Assembly (NCBI RefSeq): GCF_900099765.1
Contig: NZ_FNDX01000027.1
Span: 25,945-84,399 of the forward strand
DNA length: 58,455 bases
Source of the DNA: Paenibacillus typhae
Lineage (GTDB): Bacteria > Bacillota > Bacilli > Paenibacillales > Paenibacillaceae
Direction: 5' to 3'
Part shown: one piece after another, positions 36,485-44,250 of the stretch
Layout: every line of letters begins with the position of its first letter
Position numbering within the stretch: the stretch's first letter is position 1
Notes under the pieces: generated by a model
Databases searched by the model: none
What the model was told of the DNA's origin: nothing
The model's input: only the letters and a program-made list of their open reading frames with translations
Made by a program: the position numbers and the translations under genes

Positions 36485-37951
36485 ATGTCTGTATCACAAG
36501 CTCTGCCCGGCAAACCCCGCCTACCCCCCCGTACCCTAAGGGATTTCTTCTCCCGCATCCAGCAATCCGGACTCGCCGTCAACACCTTCATGCTGCTGCA
36601 GGATGGTGCAGTAACGGCGGAGTTTGCACGGGAGCCCTATCGGGTGGACCAGCCGCAGCTGCTGTATTCGTTGAGCAAAAGTGTTACCTCCATCGCGGCG
36701 GGCATCGCCATAGATGAAGGACTACTGAAGCTTAAGGACACGGTCATCTCCTTTTTTCCGCACAAGCTCCCTGACACCATTTCAGCCAACCTCGCCCGGA
36801 TGACGGTGCATCATCTGTTATCCATGAATGCGGGGCACGGGGATAACATATATGGCGCTGTTGCGCGAGAGGAAGACTGGGTGCAGGCGTTCCTGGCCCA
36901 GGAGGTCGCGTATGAGCCGGGCAGCCATTATGTATACAGCACACATTGCACGTATATGCTGTCGGCCATTATCGAACAGGTTGCCGGAGAGAAGCTGGTT
37001 GATTTTCTGATGCCGCGGCTGTTTGAGCCTTTGGATATTCCCCGGCCGGTCTGGGAGACTTGCCCGCTCGGCATTACCGCAGGAGGAATGGGACTTAGCC
37101 TGTCTACCGAGAGCATAGCCAAGCTTGGTCAGATGCTGCTGAACAAAGGGGAATACGCAGGCAAAAGAATCGTGTCAGAGCGTTATCTGGCGCTGGCTGC
37201 CAGTGAGCAAAGTGACAACCGGCCGTCTGCCAAGGCAGGACGGATTGATTTCGCCCAGGGCTACGGCTACCAGTTTCATTTATGCCGGAGAGGCTGCTTC
37301 CGGGGAGACGGCTCCTTTGGCCAGCTGCTCTTAGTGGCCCCGCGGGAGAGTATCGTAATTGCGGCTACGTCCGCTTTTCCCGGTGTGCAGCAGCTGCAGA
37401 CGCTGCTTGATCTTATATTTGAACAGCTTTTCGACCGCCTGGATCAGCAGGAGGAGCATAACTCACTTGAGCTTAATGCCAATGAAAGCCTCATAATCAG
37501 CCAGGCTCATCCGGCCATGCTGCTCCCCTCCACACTCCCGCCCGAAAGCAGACCCGGACTTAAGCCAGCAGTGTACCGCCTGGCAGACAATCCGCACGGG
37601 CTGAAGGCGATCAGACTGGATATGCAGGAGGAGCAGCTGATGCTGCAAATGGTTTACGGGGATGCAAGGGATGGCGTGCTGCCGTTCCATTTTGGCCAGA
37701 CACTCAGCACCCAGGGGGTATTCTACAAGGACCTGGCTTTGCATCAGCAGGAGGTTGTTACTACAGCAGCTTGGCAGGACAGGGACATTTTAGTTCTGAC
37801 CCTGATTTATCCTGAAACGCCATATATCGTTACGTACATCATGGAGTTCCAGCCAGCGGCCATTCAGCTTACCTTTCAAATGAACGTCTCCCTGAACATT
37901 GCAGAGTATAGTACAACCGGCTTCCTCACAGCAGCAGGCGCCACTCCCTAA
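36485..37951 (+). CDS. Serine beta-lactamase-fold hydrolase
   Basis: This 488-residue protein has the beta-lactamase/penicillin-binding fold in its first 330 residues: SLSK (SxxK, about residue 62) in LYSLSKSVTSIAAGIAIDEG, a YST in place of the YxN motif (about 157), and MNAGHGDN near the active-site entrance. The last 150 residues form a C-terminal beta domain seen in many esterase-type members. No signal peptide is visible, so it is probably a cytoplasmic esterase or peptidase rather than a resistance enzyme. AAGGAGG precedes the ATG. Confidence 0.85.
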   Translation: MSVSQALPGKPRLPPRTLRDFFSRIQQSGLAVNTFMLLQDGAVTAEFAREPYRVDQPQLLYSLSKSVTSIAAGIAIDEGLLKLKDTVISFFPHKLPDTISANLARMTVHHLLSMNAGHGDNIYGAVAREEDWVQAFLAQEVAYEPGSHYVYSTHCTYMLSAIIEQVAGEKLVDFLMPRLFEPLDIPRPVWETCPLGITAGGMGLSLSTESIAKLGQMLLNKGEYAGKRIVSERYLALAASEQSDNRPSAKAGRIDFAQGYGYQFHLCRRGCFRGDGSFGQLLLVAPRESIVIAATSAFPGVQQLQTLLDLIFEQLFDRLDQQEEHNSLELNANESLIISQAHPAMLLPSTLPPESRPGLKPAVYRLADNPHGLKAIRLDMQEEQLMLQMVYGDARDGVLPFHFGQTLSTQGVFYKDLALHQQEVVTTAAWQDRDILVLTLIYPETPYIVTYIMEFQPAAIQLTFQMNVSLNIAEYSTTGFLTAAGATP

Positions 37952-38012
37952 ATCATGCTATAGTTAACCCAGACAGCCTTACAGCTGATTTATACGATAA
38001 AAGAGGTTAAGC

Positions 38013-38666
38013 ATGCAGATTCAAATCGGAGACCAGACCCTGACGCTGAACATCCAGTACAGCAAACGGAAGAAAATATCCCTGCAGATAGACGGGGCCG
38101 GCCGGCTCAATGTCAAAGCGCCAAAGGGAATGGCTGATGAAGTGATCCTGAGTGCAGTCCAGGGACACGGCGCCTGGATTACAGAGAAGCTGCGCAGCCT
38201 GGAGGCAGCCAGGCAGGTTCCGCAGCCGAAGGAGTACGAGGAGGAGGGGAGCTTCCTCTATTTGGGCAAGGAATATCCGCTGCACAAGCTGATTGCAACC
38301 GGTGAACGGGATGCGGAGACGCTGAAGCTGGAGCTTAAGAAGTTCTATTTTAACAGTCTGAAAAAAGTGATTGCCGAGCGGATGCCGCAGTACCAGAACC
38401 AGCTGAAGGTAAAGCCGAAATCGTTCGAGATCGTAGAGTCCCGCACCAAATGGGGGAGCTGCAGCTCGGACAAGAAGCTGACCTTCAACTACCGGCTGGC
38501 CATGGCCCCGCCCGAGGTGATTGATTATGTGATCATTCATGAGCTGTGCCATCTGCTGCATATGAACCATGACCGCTCGTTCTGGCGGCGGCTCGGCAGC
38601 ATCATGCCGGATTATAAGGAGAAGGAAGCATTCCTTGCCCGTTTTGGCGGGTTTATGACGCTGTAA
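38013..38666 (+). CDS. YgjP-type metal-dependent hydrolase
   Basis: This 217-residue protein matches the YgjP (UPF/M48-like, SprT-related) family: KWGSCSSDKKLTFNYRLAMAPPEVIDYV, then the zinc motif HELCH (about residues 176-180), then HDRSFWRRL with the next ligand region. It is full length and cytoplasmic. The family is predicted to be a zinc peptidase; its substrate is unknown. AAAGAGG precedes the ATG. It converges with the next GNAT gene with essentially no gap. Confidence 0.9.
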   Translation: MQIQIGDQTLTLNIQYSKRKKISLQIDGAGRLNVKAPKGMADEVILSAVQGHGAWITEKLRSLEAARQVPQPKEYEEEGSFLYLGKEYPLHKLIATGERDAETLKLELKKFYFNSLKKVIAERMPQYQNQLKVKPKSFEIVESRTKWGSCSSDKKLTFNYRLAMAPPEVIDYVIIHELCHLLHMNHDRSFWRRLGSIMPDYKEKEAFLARFGGFMTL

Positions 38667-38667
38667 T

Positions 38668-39549
38668 TTAAGCAATAGAAGTAGCAGGATGCTTCATGTT
38701 TCCGGCAAAAGAAAACCCCATGCCTGTTTTTACGAATAAGCCGCTGTCATAAGGAGTACTGCTCATTTCTAGGCCGCTGTAATCAGGGGTATAGTGGAAA
38801 ACAATTTGTGTAGTGCCGCTATCCGCAAGCTTGGACAATATGGAGTGAATATCAGGCTCCCGGCGGCTGATCACATCAAAAAGCTGCAGCTCCTGACCCT
38901 CCTGCCGGCAAATCGCGATCACTTCATCCTCCTCCAAATAGTAGAGGTCCTCACCGAACACATTCAGACAATAAAACATCAGCAGCCCCGGCGCGCCTGA
39001 CGTCCCGAAACGCTGCGACACCGGCCGGCGCTGACCGGCAAAAGAATGGATGAACGCCAGATCCTCACGGCAGCTTATATCCAGCTTGCGAATAACCGCC
39101 TGCTCTGTGGCAGGCAGGGAAGGCTTGTATATGGCGGAGAAAAGCTGCTCCCCGGCCGGCTGGAAGCCAAAGCGCGGATAAAAATCGAGTACGCTTTCAT
39201 TAGCGAACAGATACATCAGCTCACAGCTGCTGCCGTACACTGTCATCACTTTCTCCATCAATGCTGCGGACAAGCCCTGCCGGCGGTAATCGGGATGGGT
39301 CATCACCGTGCCGAGCTGAATGGCCTGCACAGTGTTCCCGTCGATGACAAGATCCAGCAGGTTTACCGATACATTCGCAACAATCCGGTCTCCATCCGCA
39401 TAGGAAAAAGGGATGTACCGTCCGTCCCAGAAGCCCTCCTGATACCAGCTCTCCAGCTCTAAGCCGAAGGTGTCTGCAGCAAGCGCGAAGAAGCTGGTCC
39501 GCAGCTGATCCTCTTTTTTGTAATCTGTAACGAATTGCAAATGCTGCAT
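38668..39549 (-). CDS. GNAT acetyltransferase with C-terminal extension
   Basis: This 293-residue protein has an N-terminal GNAT domain (about 1-145) with the acetyl-CoA motif VMTHPDYRRQGLSAALMEKV, followed by NESVLDFYPRFGFQP. The last 140 residues form a second domain that I do not recognise, similar in size to those of other two-domain GNATs. AGGAGG precedes the ATG at 39549. The disrupted GNAT gene ends 39 nt upstream on the same strand, so they may have formed one operon. Confidence 0.85.
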   Translation of the reverse strand: MQHLQFVTDYKKEDQLRTSFFALAADTFGLELESWYQEGFWDGRYIPFSYADGDRIVANVSVNLLDLVIDGNTVQAIQLGTVMTHPDYRRQGLSAALMEKVMTVYGSSCELMYLFANESVLDFYPRFGFQPAGEQLFSAIYKPSLPATEQAVIRKLDISCREDLAFIHSFAGQRRPVSQRFGTSGAPGLLMFYCLNVFGEDLYYLEEDEVIAICRQEGQELQLFDVISRREPDIHSILSKLADSGTTQIVFHYTPDYSGLEMSSTPYDSGLFVKTGMGFSFAGNMKHPATSIA

Positions 39550-39588
39550 AGCCGCTTCCTCCTAAAAAATTCCTTCTATTAATAATGC

Positions 39589-40160
39589 CTAATATTCTAC
39601 ACCCCGTACCCTGGAAAAAATCATCGTATCCCGCAACAGACCCTCCACATCGCATTTGTCATTGCGGAGAATACCTTCGAGCGTGAAGCCGCAGCGTTCA
39701 GCTACCCGAGCGCTTTGCACATTGCGGGAGTCGCAGCGGATCTCAATCCGGTTCGCCTGCAGCTCCTGAACCGCGTAGTCTGTAATCGCCTGATATATCC
39801 CTGCCTGCCGTATGAGGTGCGTACCCAGTAGCCGATTTCAAATTTCCGGGTCTGCCAGTCAATCCGGTGCAGGCCGCTGCTCCCGATAAGATCGCCAGTG
39901 TCTTTACTGAACAGGAGCAGTCTAAGATCGGTGCGCTCAAGGAACTCCAGCCGGGATCTGCGGATGCTGGCTTCGGATTGTTCAAGGGTAGGCAGCTGCC
40001 TGGCCCAGGGCATCCACGGCCGCAGCTCCCCGGCACTCTCCCGTACCGCTTCATTCACAGCTTCCCCGTCTCCCCATAACGCCGAACGGATCATTAGCCG
40101 CCTGCTTTCAAAGCGGTCCGGAATGGATAACAGAACAGGTTCATCCGCTTTATTGTCCAT
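39589..40160 (-). pseudogene. RimJ/RimL-like GNAT acetyltransferase, frameshifted
   Basis: From ATG 40160 (after AGGAGG) the frame reads as a RimJ/RimL-type acetyltransferase up to VRTSYGRQGYI, then loses similarity. The correct continuation is intact in another frame: AITDYAVQELQANRIEIRCD, then VAERCGFTLEGILR, ending at a TAG at 39589. Relatives normally have about four more residues (TEAV-like) at the junction near 39800, so the simplest explanation is a 13-nt deletion. Everything else is well preserved, which implies a recent event or an assembly error. Confidence 0.85.
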
Positions 40161-40270
40161 TGTGCTGCCTCCTCTAAAAGAATTATTAGGAAAAATGTCC
40201 CATCCATCTACCACCTAAGTATACTAATAATGATACGCTAAAGGATAACGATTTTTCCTCCTTTGTGTAA

Positions 40271-40299
40271 TTCACATTCCATGTCCTGAACTGTATCTT
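40271..40299 (+). promoter_or_regulatory. Candidate promoter of the lasso peptide operon
   Basis: TTCACA (40271-40276), a 17-bp spacer, and TATCTT (40294-40299) resemble a sigma-A promoter about 60 bp before the cyclase start. A TATATATAAG run just downstream could be an alternative -10. Confidence 0.5.
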
Positions 40300-40360
40300 A
40301 TATATAAGAAATGTTCTTTATTACGAACCCGCAAAGAAGTCGCTAAGTGGAGGCTTTCCT

Positions 40361-42298
40361 ATGAGTGCGATCGCTGGTATCTATCATCTGCAGCAGCATA
40401 GTCTGGACCCTGAACTGGGCACAAGCCTGATGAAGCAGCTTAACCGTTACCCGGCTGACGATGCGAGAGGCTGGCAGAACCGGGATATCTTTCTCGGATG
40501 CCGGTCACAGTGGATCACACCGCAATCTGTAAATGAGCAGCTGCCATACTATGATCCGGAGCGGAAGCTCGCCATTACGGCCGATGCGATCATTGATAAT
40601 AGAAATGAACTGTTTGATGCATTAAATGTCCCGGGTATAGACCGGGAGGTCATTCCTGACAGCCTGCTGATCCTGCTTGCTTATGAAAGGTGGGGGGAAG
40701 CAGCACCTGTGCATCTGGTAGGCGATTTTGCCTTCATGATCTGGGATGAGCGGCAGCATAAGCTGTTTGGAGCAAGAGATTTCTCCGGCAACCGTACCCT
40801 TTATTTTCATCAGTCCGGAACCTATTTCGCCTTTTGTACGGTCATTCATCCGCTTTTGTCGCTGCCGGGTGCAGGACACGGGCTGAATGAACAGTGGGTG
40901 GCCGAGTTTCTGGCTATACAGGACAGAGTGGATGCTGCGGACTGTTTCTTAACTGTATATGACTCGGTGGGACAGCTTCCTCCCTCTCACTCCGTCTCTA
41001 TAACGGACGGGAATATTGTATTCTCCCGCTACTTAACAATCCAGGCTCCACCGGAGCTGCGGCTTGGCTCCAACTGGGAGTACGAGGAAGCATTCCGGGA
41101 AGTGTTTGGACGGGCGGTGAAGGATAGGCTCCGCACTTACCGTGCAGCGGGCGCTAACCTGAGCGGAGGGCTGGATTCCGGTTCTGTCGTCAGCTTTGCG
41201 GCAGAGGAGCTGCGCCGCCGCGGAAAGCCGCTTTATACGTTCAGCTCGTATCCGGTAGACGGCTTCACCGGCTTCAAACTGGGCAACCGGGTAGCTGATG
41301 AACGCCCTTATATTCAGGAAACGATAGATTATGTGGGGAATATTCAGCCGACCCTGCTGAATTTTCCTGAACGTAACTCCTATAACGATATCGAGGATTG
41401 GCTGGGCATTATGGAAATGCCCTATAAATTTATCGAGAATTCTTATTGGCTGAAAGGGATTTACGAGCAGGCCCAGCAGCAGGATATCGGTATCCTGCTA
41501 AGCGGACAGAGGGGAAACTGGAGTGTCTCCTGGGGCCCGGCTCTGGACTATCAGGCCAAGCTGCTCCGGGAATTCCGCTTGCTCTCCTTCTACCGGGAGC
41601 ACAAAGGCTATAACCAGTCCATGCAGGCGAACCGCAAGCTGGTTATGAAAATTGTAGGCAGGAAGGCCTTTCCTGAAATACGCAGCCTGCTGTCCCACAG
41701 ACAGAGCCAGGAGGAGCTGCCTGAGCTGATTGACCCCGGATTTGCCAAACGCACAGAGGTGTATGAGCGGCTGGAGCGGTTGAACATAGCCGGGGATCCT
41801 TCCGCACAGAGCATATATGATTTCCGCAAAAGACATTTTGAGCAGCCGCATATCTGGAATGTTAACGGTACGGTTGCTACGAAGCTGTCATTGAAATACC
41901 GGGTATGGGACCGTGACCCGACGAATGACCTGCGTGTGATCCGGTTCTGCCTCTCTGTTCCCGAGGAGCAGTACGTCCAGAAAGGGGTGGACCGTTCGCT
42001 GATCCGGCGCGCCATGGCCGGGCGCCTGCCCGACAATGTCCGGCTCAACCGCAAACGGCGCGGGGTGCAGGGGGCAGACGGCATCCAGCGGATGCTGCCG
42101 GAATGGGGTGCTTTTCTCGGTGAACTGCGTGAGATGACCCGTGATCCGCAGGCTGCTGTATATCTGAACAGTACGGGGCTCGCCGGATGCTTGGACCGGC
42201 TGGGTAGTGAGCCCGAACCTCATCTGATTTTTAATACAGATTTTCGCCTGCTGGCACGCGGACTTGTCTTTTACAGGTTCCTGAAGCGCCTGTCGTGA
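40361..42298 (+). CDS. Lasso peptide cyclase (asparagine-synthetase-like, C protein)
   Basis: This 645-residue protein has the asparagine synthetase B layout: an N-terminal glutaminase-like domain (about 1-200) and a C-terminal synthetase domain with the ATP pyrophosphatase motif SGGLDSGS (about residue 269). The N-terminus is MSAIAG; the Cys that follows Met in true glutamine-dependent enzymes is missing, as in lasso cyclases. The enzyme activates the side chain of core Asp9 with ATP and closes the ring on the core N-terminus. The precursor gene starts 28 nt downstream. It follows GTGGAGG and is the first gene of the operon. Confidence 0.93.
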   Translation: MSAIAGIYHLQQHSLDPELGTSLMKQLNRYPADDARGWQNRDIFLGCRSQWITPQSVNEQLPYYDPERKLAITADAIIDNRNELFDALNVPGIDREVIPDSLLILLAYERWGEAAPVHLVGDFAFMIWDERQHKLFGARDFSGNRTLYFHQSGTYFAFCTVIHPLLSLPGAGHGLNEQWVAEFLAIQDRVDAADCFLTVYDSVGQLPPSHSVSITDGNIVFSRYLTIQAPPELRLGSNWEYEEAFREVFGRAVKDRLRTYRAAGANLSGGLDSGSVVSFAAEELRRRGKPLYTFSSYPVDGFTGFKLGNRVADERPYIQETIDYVGNIQPTLLNFPERNSYNDIEDWLGIMEMPYKFIENSYWLKGIYEQAQQQDIGILLSGQRGNWSVSWGPALDYQAKLLREFRLLSFYREHKGYNQSMQANRKLVMKIVGRKAFPEIRSLLSHRQSQEELPELIDPGFAKRTEVYERLERLNIAGDPSAQSIYDFRKRHFEQPHIWNVNGTVATKLSLKYRVWDRDPTNDLRVIRFCLSVPEEQYVQKGVDRSLIRRAMAGRLPDNVRLNRKRRGVQGADGIQRMLPEWGAFLGELREMTRDPQAAVYLNSTGLAGCLDRLGSEPEPHLIFNTDFRLLARGLVFYRFLKRLS

Positions 42299-42326
42299 GG
42301 AAATCGCTTGAAAGGGGGTGACAAAC

Positions 42327-42452
42327 ATGAAAAAGGAATACAGCAAGCCTGCTTTGGAAGTACTCGACGTTAAGATGACTATGGCTGGACCGGGACTGGC
42401 AATCGCCGACTCCTTCCAAAGTGATCCGGATGAGATCGTACATCACTCCTAA
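42327..42452 (+). CDS. Lasso peptide precursor (paeninodin-like)
   Basis: This 41-residue precursor starts at ATG 42327 after AAAGGGGGTG. The leader (about 19 residues) begins MKKEYSKPALEVLDV, with the YxxP-type motif recognised by the leader-binding protein, and has Thr at position -2 before the cut. The predicted 22-residue core begins AGPGLAIAD: Ala1 would form the isopeptide bond with Asp9, giving a nine-residue ring. The tail is acidic and ends in HHS, with a C-terminal Ser that the adjacent kinase should phosphorylate. It resembles the paeninodin precursor in length, leader and AGPG start, but the core differs at several positions. Confidence 0.93.
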   Translation: MKKEYSKPALEVLDVKMTMAGPGLAIADSFQSDPDEIVHHS

Positions 42453-42469
42453 GAGCATTTGGTACGAGA

Positions 42470-42510
42470 AGCCCTCATCCCCCTGAGCTTGCTGGAGGGG
42501 GATAAGGGCT
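42470..42510 (+). promoter_or_regulatory. Stem-loop between precursor and kinase genes
   Basis: AGCCCTCATCCCCC and GGGGGATAAGGGCT form a stem of about 14 bp with one mismatch. Only ATTT follows, so it is probably a partial terminator or a 3'-end stabiliser that keeps precursor message above that of the downstream enzymes. Confidence 0.75.
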
Positions 42511-42544
42511 ATTTCCATCATCTTTAGGCAAGGGAGGAACGGGT

Positions 42545-43480
42545 ATGGCAAGTACAGTTCAAGGTCTGGCTTATCAAGCTTTCGGCCTGCAGATTTTCAG
42601 CGAATTTCCTTTACCGGAGCTTCCACTCGCAGATGGGCCGGGATTAAACGGCAGTGTGGCAGTCATCCGGGGGGAGCTTGCAGAGCGCTGGGAAGCCATT
42701 CCCAAGATTACCCCGAGTGTTGGCGTTCTGGCAAGAGAGGTTATGTTCGAGGTGAAGGGCAGGGCGGTCTTTTCCGTTCAGGATGGAATCCGGATCACGG
42801 TTGATCCGTTAGCCGGAGCCGATATGGACAGTGTCCGGCTGTATATTCTGGGGAGCTGCATGGGCGTTCTGCTTATGCAGAAACAGATTTTGCCGCTGCA
42901 CGGAAGTGCGCTTGTCCTGAATAACCGGGCTTATGCGCTTGTCGGACAATCCGGAGCGGGTAAATCGACGCTTGCCTCTTATTTGATGGAGCAGGGGCAT
43001 CTCATGCTTAGTGACGACGTTATTCCCGTTATAGTGCAGGATGGCAAGCCGCTTGCAGTTCCAGGCTATCCCCAGCAGAAGCTGTGGCAGCAGAGTCTGG
43101 ACTATATGGGAATGAATTCGTCCGGCTACCGCCCGCTGTTTGAGCGGGAGACCAAATTTGCCGTTCCGGTGCATGACCGTTTTCAAAAGGAACCGCTGCC
43201 GCTTGCTGGCATATTCGAACTGGCGGTATCCGAAGAGAACGGACCTGTAACCGTGCAGCCGGTTAACGGAATGGAAAGGTTCCACACGTTATTCAATCAC
43301 ACCTATCAGAAGGCGATGATTGACCGGACCGGCATCCGGGAATGGCATTTCGGTATGCTGGCCTCCTTTATGAACCGGCTGCCAATCTACCGGATTACCC
43401 GGCCGCAGCAGGGGTTTAGCGCCCCGCAGCAGAGTGAGCTGATCTACGACACGATCCAACCAATGACAGAGGAGGGCTAA
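42545..43480 (+). CDS. HPr-kinase-like lasso peptide kinase
   Basis: This 311-residue protein resembles the C-terminal half of HPr kinase. It has LHGSALVL, Walker A VGQSGAGKST (about 137-146), and LSDDVIPV followed by PGYPQQKLW, which are typical of kinases in paeninodin-type clusters. Those enzymes phosphorylate the C-terminal Ser hydroxyl of the precursor, and this precursor ends in Ser. It lacks the N-terminal domain of true HPr kinases. AGGGAGG precedes the ATG, and the next gene starts 2 nt after its stop. Confidence 0.9.
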   Translation: MASTVQGLAYQAFGLQIFSEFPLPELPLADGPGLNGSVAVIRGELAERWEAIPKITPSVGVLAREVMFEVKGRAVFSVQDGIRITVDPLAGADMDSVRLYILGSCMGVLLMQKQILPLHGSALVLNNRAYALVGQSGAGKSTLASYLMEQGHLMLSDDVIPVIVQDGKPLAVPGYPQQKLWQQSLDYMGMNSSGYRPLFERETKFAVPVHDRFQKEPLPLAGIFELAVSEENGPVTVQPVNGMERFHTLFNHTYQKAMIDRTGIREWHFGMLASFMNRLPIYRITRPQQGFSAPQQSELIYDTIQPMTEEG

Positions 43481-43482
43481 TA

Positions 43483-43782
43483 ATGAGTACTGCAAACGTG
43501 TTGTCCCTTGAAACTGTGCTTGTCCAGCAGCCGGGGAATATCGCCAGCGACATGGACGGTGAGAAGGTGATGCTCAATATCCAGAACGGCAAGTATTACA
43601 ATCTGGGCGAGGTTGGCGGAGAAATCTGGTCGGCGATAGCGCAACCTGCGCCGGTAAGCCGGATCGTGGAGATTATTCAGCAGACTTTCGATGTTCCAGC
43701 CGAGACTGCAGAGCGGGATGTACTCGAATTTGTGCACAGCCTGCTGGCTGAGGATCTGATCGCCATCGATTCTGCATCATGA
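43483..43782 (+). CDS. Lasso leader-binding protein B1 (PqqD-like RRE)
   Basis: This 99-residue protein has the PqqD-like winged-helix layout: MLNIQNGKYYNLGEVGGEIW (about residues 29-48) and a C-terminal helix region with a short acidic end. In split lasso systems the B1 protein binds the leader and delivers it to the B2 protease. It starts 2 nt after the kinase stop and overlaps the B2 start by 4 nt (ATGA), so expression is coupled. Confidence 0.92.
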   Translation: MSTANVLSLETVLVQQPGNIASDMDGEKVMLNIQNGKYYNLGEVGGEIWSAIAQPAPVSRIVEIIQQTFDVPAETAERDVLEFVHSLLAEDLIAIDSAS

Positions 43783-44237
43783 CGGGCATCCAGAGGCTGC
43801 AGCGGCTGCTCATCCAGGACCGGGCTGTCCTGGCGCTTCTCCCCGAGGCGCTGTGGCGCCTGTTTCTGGCAAGAATCCGCCTCCTGTTTCCTTTTGCCAG
43901 AACGGCACCACAGCTTGGCCTGAAGTCTCAGGAAACGGCGGCGGAAGTTAAGGCTGCCGATGTACCGAGCATTCAGCAGATTACCCGGGCGATCCGGGGC
44001 GGGAGCAAGCTCACCCCTTGGAAGAGCACCTGCATGGTCAGAGCCGTTGCCGCTCTGAATATGCTCGAAAAACGCGGAATCGAGAGCACGCTGTACATGG
44101 GGGTAGCCAGGGATAAGCAGGGGCAGATGATTGCCCATGCCTGGCTGCGCAGCGGGCCGTATTATGTGTCCGGTGACGATGCGATGCGGGGATTTGTTGT
44201 GGTCGAGAAATTTGCCAAGGTGATACAAGCCGAGTAA
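43779..44237 (+). CDS. Lasso leader peptidase B2 (transglutaminase-like)
   Basis: This 152-residue cysteine protease carries the expected triad: Cys in TPWKSTCMVRAVAAL (about 86), His in MIAHAWLRSG (about 122) and Asp in YYVSGDDAMRG (about 133-134). It removes the leader from the precursor, freeing core Ala1 for cyclisation. It begins in an ATGA overlap with B1, and the exporter gene follows 13 nt after its stop. The length is normal for stand-alone B2 proteins. Confidence 0.93.
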   Translation: MTGIQRLQRLLIQDRAVLALLPEALWRLFLARIRLLFPFARTAPQLGLKSQETAAEVKAADVPSIQQITRAIRGGSKLTPWKSTCMVRAVAALNMLEKRGIESTLYMGVARDKQGQMIAHAWLRSGPYYVSGDDAMRGFVVVEKFAKVIQAE

Positions 44238-44250
44238 TCGAGGTGGGATC

